Counted from the stretch's first letter, positions 16,575 through 25,169 are shown. The stretch: DNA of 64,000 nt from JASHVB01 sp035508435 (GCA_035508435.1 DATJNA010000164.1:1-64000); one strand, 5' to 3'. Translations and numbers: made by a program. Notes: generated by a model not told the origin, from the sequence alone.

Positions 16575-17060
16575 ATGCCGACCGTCGCGGATCAGTTCGC
16601 CGGGACCCTTGCGGCAGCGGGCGTCAAGCGGATTTACGGCATCGTCGACGACAGCCTGAACGGTCTCACGGACGCAATCCGGCGGCAGGGCAAGATCAAA
16701 TGGCTCCATGTGTGGCATGAGGAAGTCGCAGCCTTCGCCGCCGGCGCCGAGGCGCATCTGACGGGCAGCCTGGCGCTCTGCGCCGGAAGCTGCGGCCCCG
16801 GCAACCCGCATCGCACAGATCGATGAGCAAGGCGAAAATATCGGGCGCCGCACCAATGTGGATCTTGGCGTCGTCGGCGACGTGCGGCGCATGAGGGTCC
16901 GGTGGAGATCGATGCCGTGGTCAACCGGTCGGAAATTGCCATGCCGCCATCCGTCACCACCGAGGTGGCCAAGGGCTTCACACTTTACCTGATGAAGGCG
17001 ATCCTGAACGGACGTGCCGACGAGGTCATCGATCTCGCGCGCAGCAACCTGTGGCGCTGA
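16575..17060 (+). pseudogene. Remnant of pyruvate oxidase/dehydrogenase (poxB-like) with two internal deletions
   Basis: Three pieces of a ThDP-dependent pyruvate enzyme survive in order. The N terminus (MPTVADQFAGTLAAAGVKRIYG ... CAGSCGPGN) is in one frame to about 16806. A middle piece (RIAQIDEQGENIGRR, VDLGVVGDV) is in a second frame, about 16807-16890. The C terminus (GPVEIDAVVNRSEIAMPPS ... EVIDLARSNLWR) is back in the first frame from 16896 to the TGA at 17058-17060. A complete enzyme has about 575 residues; only about 160 codons remain, so both internal junctions are deletions of roughly 200 codons each. The ThDP-binding core is lost, so no activity is expected. Confidence 0.85.
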
Positions 17061-17076
17061 CCAGGCGAGGGCCGCC

Positions 17077-17604
17077 ATGGACATCAAGCGCATAAACGCC
17101 GTCACCTTCGTCATTCGCTGCGCCGGCGGCGCGACGGGCGCGTACGAAACGGCGTCGTTGCTGGGGTTGCCCGAACCGCTGTGGGCGGCGATGTCGGCGT
17201 TGATCGTCTCACAGGAACGCCTGGCGGAGACCCGATCGTCGTTCATCGGCCGCATCCTGGGCACGATGCTGGGCATCGCCGTCACCGTCGCCGTGAATGA
17301 GGCGACATCCGGAACAGGGACCCCCATCGTGGCGCAGATGGCGGTTGCCGTGGCGATCTGCGCTTGTGTCGTGCACTGGATCCCGTCGCTCCGCGTCGCG
17401 ATGTGGACCTGCCCGATCATCCTGCTGACAGCACAACCGGAGGCGCCAATCGTCGTCGTTGCCCTGCGCCGCGGCAGCGAGGTCATCCTTGGTGCTTTTG
17501 TCGGCTGGGCCTTCCATTGGATCGCCGAGGCGATTCGCGGTGCGCTCGAGAATGCCGAAGCCGCGTCCCGCCAGCGTCAGCTATCACAGCAGACGCGTTC
17601 TTGA
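17077..17604 (+). CDS. FUSC-like small membrane protein
   Basis: A 175-aa protein with about four hydrophobic segments: LLGLPEPLWAAMSALIVSQ, GRILGTMLGIAVTVAV, IVAQMAVAVAICACVVHWI and VILGAFVGWAFHWIAEAI, followed by a charged tail. The pattern resembles one half of FUSC/aromatic-acid-exporter proteins, which are normally much larger, so it may be a half-size member. ATG 17077 lies 16 bases after the poxB remnant. Substrate unknown. Confidence 0.65.
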   Translation: MDIKRINAVTFVIRCAGGATGAYETASLLGLPEPLWAAMSALIVSQERLAETRSSFIGRILGTMLGIAVTVAVNEATSGTGTPIVAQMAVAVAICACVVHWIPSLRVAMWTCPIILLTAQPEAPIVVVALRRGSEVILGAFVGWAFHWIAEAIRGALENAEAASRQRQLSQQTRS

Positions 17605-17628
17605 TCCATCGACGTGCAAAAGGAAGCA

Positions 17629-17695
17629 CGTCTTCAAAGGGAAACGCGTCATCAAAGGCAAGCCGTCGTCAAAGTGAAGCGCGTCATCTTGCCAA
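17629..17695. repeat. Imperfect 17-18-bp tandem repeat, about four units
   Basis: The core CGTCNTCAAAGGNA recurs at 17629, 17647, 17664 and (diverged) 17682. It lies between the convergent FUSC-like and ModE-like genes. Confidence 0.55.
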
Positions 17696-17753
17696 GTGGC
17701 GTCGCTGGCACTCTGCGCCATGTTGACCGGCCGGGCGGAGCAATGCGAGCGTG

Positions 17754-18137
17754 TTACCGCCCGCCACAGGCGCGATTGATCGCCTGCAAGTGCTTGCGCG
17801 CCGCCAGAGCGGTATCCATTTCGATCGCGCGATAGCGTTCGATGACTGCCTTGCCCGCCGCGGTGAGCACGGCGCCGCCGCCGCCACTGCCGCCGGCCGC
17901 GGTTTCCACCACGGGCGTGCCGAGGCTCTGGTTCAGGTCCTCCACCAGTTCCCAGGTGCGCCGATAGGACATGCGCAAAGCCCGGCCGGCCGCGGAGATC
18001 GATCCCGACCGGCCAATTTCCTCGAGAACAGCGACCTTCCCCGGACCTATGCGCGCGCCGGAGGCCAGATCGAGCCGGATGCTCAGCCGATCCCCGGTCT
18101 TGGCCGTACCCCCCGTTGTAGTCTTTCGCTTCGCCAT
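17754..18137 (-). CDS. ModE-type winged-helix regulator without molbindin domain
   Basis: A 127-aa protein with the ModE N-terminal DNA-binding fold: LASGARIGPGKVAVLEEI, then GSISAAGRALRMSYRRTWELVEDLN (LysR-like HTH of ModE) and a Gly-rich wing GGSGGGGAVLTAAGKAVIERY. Full ModE has about 260 residues with two molbindin repeats; here the protein ends after the wing, as in short ModE-like regulators. ATG 18137 (MAKRKTTTGG) is chosen; the longer frame upstream covers non-coding, eCIS-leader sequence. No molybdate transporter lies next to it in the window, so the regulated genes are unknown. Confidence 0.82.
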   Translation of the reverse strand: MAKRKTTTGGTAKTGDRLSIRLDLASGARIGPGKVAVLEEIGRSGSISAAGRALRMSYRRTWELVEDLNQSLGTPVVETAAGGSGGGGAVLTAAGKAVIERYRAIEMDTALAARKHLQAINRACGGR

Positions 18138-18599
18138 GGCGCGATAACCAAAACACGCCCCGCCGACGCGATCAATCGCGGACTGTCCCGGCTGGCCTCG
18201 CGATGTCACTGTGAGGAACCGCGAACGTAGCGTGGCGACACGAAGGCCCGCTGTCCTGCTCAACCTGGCGGTGACGCCTCGGTACGGATCCGAGGGTTGA
18301 CCGGGGTGGATAACCGCTGGTGGCTGCCAGATGCGCACGCAGCGCGGCTGCGCAGGCCCGCGCCCATGCCAAAGGCGCCTCGCGCGCAACCGAACGTCGC
18401 CGCCGCGGACCGGAATCGCCGTGCTCGAATCCTTTCGCCCGCGACGGTCGCGGAAGCACAGTTTTCATCAATTTTCCCTCTTGCAAAATTCTTAATGATC
18501 GTCCACCTTCCTCAGAACAAATGTAACGTAATGTCACTTGGCGCGGTTCCGCCGGGTGGCCGTCGTCTGGTACACTCGCGAATCGCAGGGGGGACTGCC
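18138..18599. other. 462-base intergenic region upstream of the eCIS operon
   Basis: No gene is supported here. About 18460-18535 is clearly more AT-rich than its surroundings, as expected for a promoter or a binding region for nucleoid proteins. Around 18205-18247 the sequence GTCACTGTGAGGAACC ... GTGGCGACACGAAGG loosely resembles one arm of the palindromic element at 54000. Confidence 0.6.
18547..18576 (+). promoter_or_regulatory. Candidate promoter of the eCIS operon
   Basis: An extended -10 (TGG then TACACT, 18571-18576) sits 24 bases before the sheath start codon, with a weak TTCCGC (18547-18552) at 18-base spacing. The AT-rich block further upstream may hold activator sites. This is a visual match only. 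Confidence 0.3.
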
Positions 18600-20246
18600 A
18601 TGCCAGTGACCACCAGCTATCCGGGAATCTATATTCAGGAATTGCCCAGTTCGGCGCATAGCATTGCCGCGGCGCCGACCAATATAGCGGTGTTCGTAGG
18701 CTACACCCACCCACTGAAGACCAGCCGGTCGATTGCCGGGATACCCCAGCAAATCTTCGGCTTTACCGATTACCAGCGCGCCTTCGGTGGCTTCCTGCGC
18801 AGCACCTTGTACAGCAGTAACTCCGGCTACTTCGGCGATATGGCCGTCGCGGTCAACCAGTTCTTCCTGAACGGGGGCACCGAGGCCTACGTGGTTGGCC
18901 TGTTGCCGTCAGATGCCCCTTTCACGGCGCCGACGTTGACCTATGGCACCGTCGTGTTCACCGCCACCGAGGTCACCGATGCTACGTTCCAACTCTCGAT
19001 CTCGGTAACACCGAATCCGTCCACCGTGGCGTCGCCGCCGGCGTCCTCGATCACTGCCGACGTAGTGATAACCTACGGGCCCAGCCTGCAGGCAAATGCC
19101 GGCGGCGCGCTGCTGCCCGGCACGGTGACGGAAACCTATCGGCGGGTGAGCCTCACGCCGAACGCGGCGGACGGCACGCCCGATCCCAACTTCATCGAGC
19201 GCCGCATCGGCACGACAACCAATCCGGTTTCCGCCCTGGTAACGGTCACCGCCGGTGCCGCTCCCGCGTGGCCGGCCACCTTCCCGGCGCAGCCGGAATA
19301 TTTTGCCTCGCTGTTCTCGAGTGCGATCACCAACATCTTCACTGCCAGCGACTATGATTCGGTCATGGCGCAGGACACGGCACTGGACAAGCTCGACGTG
19401 TTCAACCTGATGGTGCTGCCGGGCGTGACCAATACCGCGGTGCTGAGCACCGCCCTCAGCTTCTGCGAGAACAAGCTGGCGTTCCTGGTCATGGATCCGC
19501 CGCAGACCGCCACCGCCGATGCCAACTGGAACCCGGCAAATCCGATCGCGAACCTGATCACGCTGGTTCCGAAAAGTGCCAATGGCGCGCTGTATTTCCC
19601 CTATCTGCAGTCGCCCGACCCGCTGACCGGATCAGCAACTAACCCGGTCACCGGCGCGGTGAATGAGATTCCGCCCGCCGCTACGGTAGCCGGCATCTAT
19701 GCCGCGACCGACGTCGCGCGTGGCGTCTGGAAGGCGCCCGCCGGCTTCCAGGCGACCACCAACAACACCACCGGCGTGGTCGCCCGCGGCGTGATGACCG
19801 ACCAACGGCAGGGCGTGCTGAACCCGCTCGGCATCAACTGCCTGCGCGACTTCGCCAATATCGGCACGGCGGTGTTCGGCGCCCGCACGCTGGTAACCTT
19901 GACCAACCAGCAATGGCGCTACGTGCCGGTCCGCCGCATGGCGCTGTTCCTGGAACAAAGCCTGCGCGCCAGTCTGAAATGGGTGATCTTCGAGCCGAAC
20001 GCCGATCCGCTGTGGTCGGCGATCCGCATCAGCATCAACGCCTTCATGCTCGGCTTGTTCAACCAGGGTGCCTTCCAGGGCACCACGCCAAGCCAGGCGT
20101 TCATGGTGCAGTGCGACAGCCAGACCACGACGCAGGCCGACATCGAAAACGGCATCGTCAACATCATCGTCGGCTTCGCACCGCTGCTACCAGCGGAGTT
20201 CGTCGTCATTTCGATCGCCCAGCTCGCCGGCCAGTCGACGAGCTGA
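18600..20246 (+). CDS. Contractile injection system sheath protein
   Basis: A 548-aa phage-tail sheath homologue (Afp2-4/Pvc2-4 type), the outer contractile cylinder. The N terminus MPVTTSYPGIYIQELPS and the FVGYTHPL strand are typical. The C-terminal core (about residues 400-545: GINCLRDFANIGTAVFGART, QWRYVPVRRMALFLEQS, ENGIVNIIVGFAPLLPAEFVV) matches the conserved sheath fold. A variable domain occupies about residues 105-250. GGGGGGA precedes the ATG at 18600. It is the first gene of a dense co-directional operon, and only this one sheath gene is present, whereas Afp and PVC loci carry three. Confidence 0.95.
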   Translation: MPVTTSYPGIYIQELPSSAHSIAAAPTNIAVFVGYTHPLKTSRSIAGIPQQIFGFTDYQRAFGGFLRSTLYSSNSGYFGDMAVAVNQFFLNGGTEAYVVGLLPSDAPFTAPTLTYGTVVFTATEVTDATFQLSISVTPNPSTVASPPASSITADVVITYGPSLQANAGGALLPGTVTETYRRVSLTPNAADGTPDPNFIERRIGTTTNPVSALVTVTAGAAPAWPATFPAQPEYFASLFSSAITNIFTASDYDSVMAQDTALDKLDVFNLMVLPGVTNTAVLSTALSFCENKLAFLVMDPPQTATADANWNPANPIANLITLVPKSANGALYFPYLQSPDPLTGSATNPVTGAVNEIPPAATVAGIYAATDVARGVWKAPAGFQATTNNTTGVVARGVMTDQRQGVLNPLGINCLRDFANIGTAVFGARTLVTLTNQQWRYVPVRRMALFLEQSLRASLKWVIFEPNADPLWSAIRISINAFMLGLFNQGAFQGTTPSQAFMVQCDSQTTTQADIENGIVNIIVGFAPLLPAEFVVISIAQLAGQSTS

Positions 20247-20292
20247 AACGCGCCGGCCCGCCTCGGCCGCCCCCGTCCCGCGAGAACCCGTC

Positions 20293-20802
20293 ATGAGCAA
20301 GCCGTTCAGCGTCAACCTCAATCGTCTCGACCCGTACAAGTCGTACCGTTTCCTGGTCTATTTCGGCACCAGCACCGCCGCGGTCGCCGGCGTCAGCAAG
20401 GTCACCGCGCTCAAACGCACCTCCGACGTGATCGAGTACAAGGCCGGCGGCGACCTGATCGTGCGCAAGGGGTTGGGGCGTACAAAGTACGAGCCGATCA
20501 CGCTCGAACGTGGCGTGACACAGGATACCGACTTCATGGACTGGGCCAACGCGGCGCAAGTGTTGGATAACGGCAGCCCCAGCGCCTCATTGGCGAACCT
20601 GCGCCGCGAGATGCGCATCACGCTGCTGAACGAAGCCGGCCAGCCGGTCCATCAGTACCTCGTGCATCGCTGCTGGGTGTCGGAGTTCCAGGCACTCGGC
20701 GATCTCGATGCCGGCGCCTCGGCTGTGGCCATCGAGCATATCAAGATCGAGAACGAGGGCTGGGAGTTCGATCCCTCCGTGACCGAGCAAACGGAAATCT
20801 GA
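20293..20802 (+). CDS. Contractile injection system inner tube protein (gp19-like)
   Basis: A 169-aa T4 gp19 / Afp1-like tube subunit. Recognisable segments are DPYKSYRFLVYF at the N terminus, VTALKRTSDVIEYKAGG, RGLGRTKYEPITLERGVTQD-like hairpin sequence, FMDWANAAQ, and a C-terminal IEHIKIENEGWEFD. Stacked hexamers form the rigid tube that carries cargo. ATG 20293 lies 46 bases after the sheath gene; the long open frame upstream of it is a shadow of the sheath gene. The window has a single gp19-type gene, plus the Afp7-like protein at 22949. Confidence 0.95.
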   Translation: MSKPFSVNLNRLDPYKSYRFLVYFGTSTAAVAGVSKVTALKRTSDVIEYKAGGDLIVRKGLGRTKYEPITLERGVTQDTDFMDWANAAQVLDNGSPSASLANLRREMRITLLNEAGQPVHQYLVHRCWVSEFQALGDLDAGASAVAIEHIKIENEGWEFDPSVTEQTEI

Positions 20803-20803
20803 C

Positions 20804-21607
20804 ATGGCGGCCGCGGCGGCCTTCATGTGGGATTTGCCGGTAAGCCGCAGACGCGTGACGTTGCGCCAGCCGACCGGGCTCGACGAGATGCTGTTGCTGG
20901 AGTTGCATGGCAGCGAGCCGGCACAGGCGATCGCGTTCGCCAACCGCCTCGCCTGCGACGACATGGATGCAGCGACGCTGCCGGTGTCCGACCTCGACAC
21001 GCTGCTGCTGCGCTTGCGCCAGGCATTGGTCGGCGATCGGATGCTGGCCGAGACCTCCTGTCATGCACCGGGCTGTGGCGCCCGGGTGGACGTGGCCTTC
21101 GGCATCGAGAACTTCCTGGCCCATCATCGTCCACAGCGCCCACGGCTGCGTGCCTGGCAGGTGACCCCATGCGCGGAGCAAGCCGGCTGGTTCACCCTGC
21201 GCGCCGCGGGTGACGCGGCCGCCGCGGTGCGGTTCCGACTGCCGACCGCCGGCGATGAACGGGACGTCGCGGGCCAGGCGGATGCGGCCGCAGCTCTGAT
21301 GCAGCGCTGTCTAGGCTCGCTGCCCGCGCCGCCTGCCGCCCGCCACGCGGTGCAGGCCGCGATGGCGGCAATGGCCCCCCTGCTCGCCGGCCCGTTGGCC
21401 GGCACCTGCCCCCACTGTGACGCGGAAGTGCCGGTTGGCTTCGACCCGCGCCGCTATGTGCTGGCCGAACTGCGCGCTCGCGCCGCGTTCATTGCCGAAG
21501 AGGTCGATACGCTGGCGGTCCGCTATCATTGGACCGAGCGTGCCATCCTCAGCCTGCCGGGTCCGCGCCGCATCGCCTATGCCGAGATGGCTCGGAGCGC
21601 GGCATGA
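20804..21607 (+). CDS. eCIS protein with zinc-ribbon-like cysteines (possible baseplate or assembly factor)
   Basis: A 267-aa protein starting two bases after the tube gene stop. It begins with a short beta segment (FMWDLPVSRRRVTLRQPTG) and an acidic helical region. It contains two Cys pairs, CHAPGCG (about residue 86) and CPHCD (about residue 204), spaced as split zinc ligands. The C terminus VRYHWTERAILSLPGPRR resembles the xWSExEILxLP motif seen in phage tail assembly chaperones and small CIS proteins. Its position after the tube suggests a role in tail assembly, comparable to T4 gp26/gp51-type or chaperone proteins. I cannot assign it more closely. Confidence 0.72.
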   Translation: MAAAAAFMWDLPVSRRRVTLRQPTGLDEMLLLELHGSEPAQAIAFANRLACDDMDAATLPVSDLDTLLLRLRQALVGDRMLAETSCHAPGCGARVDVAFGIENFLAHHRPQRPRLRAWQVTPCAEQAGWFTLRAAGDAAAAVRFRLPTAGDERDVAGQADAAAALMQRCLGSLPAPPAARHAVQAAMAAMAPLLAGPLAGTCPHCDAEVPVGFDPRRYVLAELRARAAFIAEEVDTLAVRYHWTERAILSLPGPRRIAYAEMARSAA

Positions 21608-22680
21608 GGAGCAATCGATCCTACCTCGGCCGCGTTGTTGCCCGAGCCGCGATGCCGGCCATCGCGCCGGTGCCAATGCTGTTCCGTACCGAAGCGCCAC
21701 CGCCAGGCTTCGCGTCGCTGTCGCCCGCCACGCCCACCGAACGTTTCCCGGCGCCGCCACCACAGCGCGCGACGACCCAGCCGCTCGCAGTCACGCACGG
21801 GCCGGGCACGCCGTTACCAAACCCGCGTGAGACGACCGCGCCCCCGTCGTCCGCGGTCGCGTTATCGGCGCTACCCGCCGGTTCGCAGCCGCAACGTGCG
21901 CGGTCGACGTCGGCCGGGCCGTTGTCCGCTGGGATAACGGAGCTGAGCGGTTCCAGCAATGCACCCCCTGCCATCGCCGAGCCCGCGCGTCATGCGGCGG
22001 AGCCAGGTAAGCCGATCGATGCAATTCCGGCGGTGCGGGGTGCAGACCAGCCCGATCGGCGGGCCACAACGGAGTCGGGTCGGACAACCGCCGTGAGGCA
22101 GGATCAATTCGCCGCCATGATCCCAGACCGGTCGACCCAGGAACTGTCGCGACCGCCCGTGCAGGTCCGGCCTGTGGCATCCTCCACCGCGTCGACGGAA
22201 GCCGATATCGCGTCGACACAGATATCGCGAGCGGCATCGCAGCCGATGCGATTCCGGCGCATCCCAGTCGCCCCAACCACGGCGGAGCTTGGCGTCGCCG
22301 CACCGGCACGAACGGACGTGCCGTCATTGGCAAGCATCGATGCGACGCCATCCGCGATCGCGCCGGCCGTGGCGCACAAGACCGATGCGTCACAAGGACC
22401 TCCAACACAGCCGCGTATGCTCGCGGCCCAACCCGGGCCCAGCCCCAGGCCGACACTGCCGCCTGCTGTTGCGGCGATCGAGCCGATGACCGGGCGGCGG
22501 CCGCTGCGGCTCGACCCGACGGCCTCTGGAGCGCCCTCCGCCGGCGTGACCATCGGCCGGCTGGATGTGCGAATCACCCCGCCAACGCCGGCCCTGCCAC
22601 CGGTCCGCCGCGCCGCGCCCCCAGCCGCGAGTGGCCGGCTTGCCCGCGGGTTCCCGACCTTCGGCTTTGCACAAAGCTGA
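21604..22680 (+). CDS. Pro/Ala/Thr-rich, probably disordered eCIS protein
   Basis: A 358-aa protein whose ATG overlaps the previous stop (ATGA). Apart from about 20 residues at the start (MRSNRSYLGRVVARAAMPAI) and a short end (GRLARGFPTFGFAQS), it is low-complexity: Pro, Ala, Thr, Ser and Arg with no hydrophobic core or repeats of fixed length. No domain is recognised. It occupies the place between tube and baseplate genes and could be a linker, an internal (lumen) protein or an unconventional length-determining protein; all are inference. The coupling and conserved frame argue that it is translated. Confidence 0.65.
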   Translation: MRSNRSYLGRVVARAAMPAIAPVPMLFRTEAPPPGFASLSPATPTERFPAPPPQRATTQPLAVTHGPGTPLPNPRETTAPPSSAVALSALPAGSQPQRARSTSAGPLSAGITELSGSSNAPPAIAEPARHAAEPGKPIDAIPAVRGADQPDRRATTESGRTTAVRQDQFAAMIPDRSTQELSRPPVQVRPVASSTASTEADIASTQISRAASQPMRFRRIPVAPTTAELGVAAPARTDVPSLASIDATPSAIAPAVAHKTDASQGPPTQPRMLAAQPGPSPRPTLPPAVAAIEPMTGRRPLRLDPTASGAPSAGVTIGRLDVRITPPTPALPPVRRAAPPAASGRLARGFPTFGFAQS

Positions 22681-22685
22681 CTGCC

Positions 22686-22946
22686 ATGGCGGCGCTGGCA
22701 ATCGACACCATGCAACTCGATGTGCCCGGGCTATCCGAGCCTCAGGCGCGCGACCTCGCCCACCTCGTCGCCACGGGGCTTGCGGGCGCAACCGGGCTGC
22801 CGGATGCGGCCAATATCCCGGCGATCCGCCTGGACCTGCCGCATGGCGCCCAGACCGCGGGCGCGCCGGATGTCCCTGGCCTTGCCCGGCAGATCGTCGC
22901 CGCGACGCTGCGCGCGATCGACCATGCCGCCACTGGCACGCCCTAG
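22686..22946 (+). CDS. Small hypothetical eCIS protein
   Basis: An 86-aa frame beginning MAALAIDTMQLDVPGLSEPQ, 5 bases after the disordered protein and 2 bases before the next gene. It contains a helix (ARDLAHLVATGLAGATG) and a second helix (LARQIVAATLRAIDHAATG) separated by a short beta segment. The layout resembles small helical proteins found in other eCIS loci, but no family is recognised. Tight spacing supports real expression. Confidence 0.65.
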   Translation: MAALAIDTMQLDVPGLSEPQARDLAHLVATGLAGATGLPDAANIPAIRLDLPHGAQTAGAPDVPGLARQIVAATLRAIDHAATGTP

Positions 22947-22948
22947 CC

Positions 22949-23674
22949 ATGTCCAACTCGATGCGCGGCGCCCTGGTGGCCTTCACGCCAAGCTTCATCG
23001 GCCTGATGCCGAACGTGATCGTGTTCCAGTTCAATCCAGAAACGATCACGCACACCTGGACCGCCGCCCAGGCGGCCGATTCGACCGACAAGGACGCCAA
23101 GCCGAATCCACTGGCCGTGAAGGGCGTACCGGGCGAGTCGTTCGCCTTCACGCTGGCGATGGATTCCAACGACTCGATCGCCGACGGCAGCTCCAATCCG
23201 ATTGCCGCCGGGCTGGCCAAGCTCAGCGGCGTCTATACGCGGCTGGCGGCGCTGGAGATGCTGCAATACCCGACCGGCTCTTCCGGCGGCGGGCTGATCG
23301 GCGGCGTCTCGGCGTCGATCAGCAGTTCCGGCCTTGGCCTGTCCACCGCCAGTAGTGCCAGCCAGACAGTGCCGCAGTCGCAGGTGCCAACCGTATTGTT
23401 CATCTGGGGACCGCAGCGCATCGTGCCGGTGCGTGTCACCGCGCTCACCATCACCGAACGCATCTATGACAGCATGCTCAACCCTAGCCATGCCGAGGCA
23501 CAGATCACTCTGCGCGTGCTGACGCCGGACGAGATCGTGTCGGTCGACGGCCCGATGCAGCAGCTCGCCAACATCGCCTACGTCTACACCCAGGGTCTGC
23601 GCCAGGTGCAGGCGGCAGCCAATCTTGGCGACGCCGCCGCGCAGATCATCGGCATGCTGCCGACACCGTTCTGA
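22949..23674 (+). CDS. eCIS tube-initiator/baseplate protein (Afp7/CIS_tube type)
   Basis: A 241-aa protein containing VIVFQFNPETITHTW near residue 25, the hallmark of the CIS_tube (Afp7/Pvc7) domain, followed by FAFTLAMDSNDS and later VPTVLFIWGPQRIVPVRVTALTITER, another characteristic segment. By analogy with Afp7 it sits between baseplate hub and tube. The Ser/Gly-rich loop at residues 110-140 is a local insertion. In Afp7 a LysM domain is fused at the C terminus; here the LysM-like part is the separate next gene. The true start is taken as ATG 22949. Confidence 0.88.
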   Translation: MSNSMRGALVAFTPSFIGLMPNVIVFQFNPETITHTWTAAQAADSTDKDAKPNPLAVKGVPGESFAFTLAMDSNDSIADGSSNPIAAGLAKLSGVYTRLAALEMLQYPTGSSGGGLIGGVSASISSSGLGLSTASSASQTVPQSQVPTVLFIWGPQRIVPVRVTALTITERIYDSMLNPSHAEAQITLRVLTPDEIVSVDGPMQQLANIAYVYTQGLRQVQAAANLGDAAAQIIGMLPTPF

Positions 23675-23684
23675 AGGAGCGAAC

Positions 23685-23969
23685 ATGTTCGCACAGAACA
23701 GTCGTTACGCAAAACAAATGACGGATGTTCGCACACTGGCGGATGGACGGGTCGTCATACTGGTACGCCTGCCTCTGCCGGGCCAGGCGGTGGTCAAGGG
23801 CTGGTACCGCAAGCAGACCGGCCAGCGCCTCGATCTGATCGCCGCGAGCTTCCTCGCCGACCCGACGGCATCCTGGCGGCTGTGCGACGCCAACAACGCG
23901 GTGGTGCCGGATGCGCTGGCCAGCCAGGACCTGATCGGCATTCCGCTCAACGCGCCGGCGGGGGCGTGA
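23685..23969 (+). CDS. LysM-like / gp53-like small baseplate protein
   Basis: A 94-aa protein, ATG 23685 after GAAGGAGCG. It contains RKQTGQRLDLIAASFLADPTASWRLCDANN followed by LIGIPL, matching the LysM-like module used by baseplate proteins (gp53 and the Afp7 C terminus). It stops directly before the hub gene start (TGAATG). It probably acts as a clamp around the baseplate centre, complementing the domain missing from the preceding gene. Confidence 0.8.
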   Translation: MFAQNSRYAKQMTDVRTLADGRVVILVRLPLPGQAVVKGWYRKQTGQRLDLIAASFLADPTASWRLCDANNAVVPDALASQDLIGIPLNAPAGA

Positions 23970-25166
23970 ATGCCGGTCTCCTACCAGTTGATGCTGAACG
24001 GCCAGGCGGCGGACAGCACGCTGTATACGCAACTCGTTTCGATCGAGGTGGAAGAGAGCATGGACCTGCCGGGCGCGCTGCAATTGCAGGTCCCGGTATC
24101 GGTCACCTCCGACGGCGATCTGGGCTACGTCGACGACCCGCGTTTCGCGCCGCTGGCCAACATCGCCGTGGTAGCCACGCCGCCGGCCCCGCAGAGTGCC
24201 ATTCCTGTGCCGGGCGCCAGCCTGCTCGGCGGCGGCTCAACGCCCGCCGCGCAATGCATCTTCGACGGCTACGTATTGTCGCAGAAGCTGCATCTGGAAC
24301 GCGGCACCACCGCCTCCACCCTCGCGGTCTGGGCACAGGACGCGACCTGGATGATGAACCTCACCGAACAAGCCCGCGAGTGGGTCGATGTCACCGACGA
24401 TGCCGTGGCTGCGTCGATCTTCGGCAACTACGGCATTACCCCCGCCGACGACAACACGACCGAGGACAGTCCTTCGCATACCGAGGCCGGCCACAGCCTG
24501 ATGCAGCGTGCCACCGACATCCAGTTCCTGCGCATGTTGGCGCAGCGCAACGGCAAGTTCTGCCGCGTCGCCTGCGCCGATACGCCGGGCGTCCGCACCG
24601 GCTATTTCGCCGCCCCCGACCTGAGTGTCAGTCCGGCGGCGACACTGACGCTGAACGACCCGCAGGCCTGGACGGTCAATGCGCTCGACGTCACCTGGGA
24701 CGCCACCGCAGCGACCAGTGTCAAAGCGTCGCAGGCATTGTTCACCGACAGCAGCGCCGACGGGGTCTCCGCCAATCTCACCAGCAGCGGCCTGGCAAGT
24801 CTGGGCGATCGCGACCTGGCAACGTTCACCGGCAACCCGATGGCGGTGATGCTGACCGCCCCGGTGGACGATGCCGGCGAGCTGACGCTGCGCGCGCAGG
24901 GCGTGTTGCGCGAGAGCGGCTGGTTCGTGCGCTGCGAGGGCGAGGCCGACGTTGAACGCCTGGGCGCCGTGCTGCGCGCCGGCACCGTGGTCGCGGTCAG
25001 CGGCATCGGCTCGCTGCACTCGGGCAACTACCTGGTCTGGAGCGTGCGCCACAAGATCACGCCGGACGTCCACACGATGCGCTTCGTGCTGGTGCGCAAC
25101 GCGGTCGGCGCCGCTGCCTCCGGCACTTCGAGCGGCGCGCTCGGTGCGCTCGCGGGCGCGCTGTAG
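23970..25166 (+). CDS. Baseplate hub protein (gp27 / phage gpD-like)
   Basis: A 398-aa late-control-D-like protein. The N terminus (YQLMLNGQAADSTLYTQLVSIEVEES) and the middle region GHSLMQRATDIQFLRMLAQRNGKFCRV are classical for the hub fold, and the C-terminal HSGNYLVWSVRHKITPDVHTMRF is the conserved strand. It forms the trimeric hub that links tube and spike. In PVC/Afp this region is fused to the spike (Afp8, VgrG-like); here the spike is encoded separately downstream. Confidence 0.9.
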   Translation: MPVSYQLMLNGQAADSTLYTQLVSIEVEESMDLPGALQLQVPVSVTSDGDLGYVDDPRFAPLANIAVVATPPAPQSAIPVPGASLLGGGSTPAAQCIFDGYVLSQKLHLERGTTASTLAVWAQDATWMMNLTEQAREWVDVTDDAVAASIFGNYGITPADDNTTEDSPSHTEAGHSLMQRATDIQFLRMLAQRNGKFCRVACADTPGVRTGYFAAPDLSVSPAATLTLNDPQAWTVNALDVTWDATAATSVKASQALFTDSSADGVSANLTSSGLASLGDRDLATFTGNPMAVMLTAPVDDAGELTLRAQGVLRESGWFVRCEGEADVERLGAVLRAGTVVAVSGIGSLHSGNYLVWSVRHKITPDVHTMRFVLVRNAVGAAASGTSSGALGALAGAL

Positions 25167-25169
25167 GGG

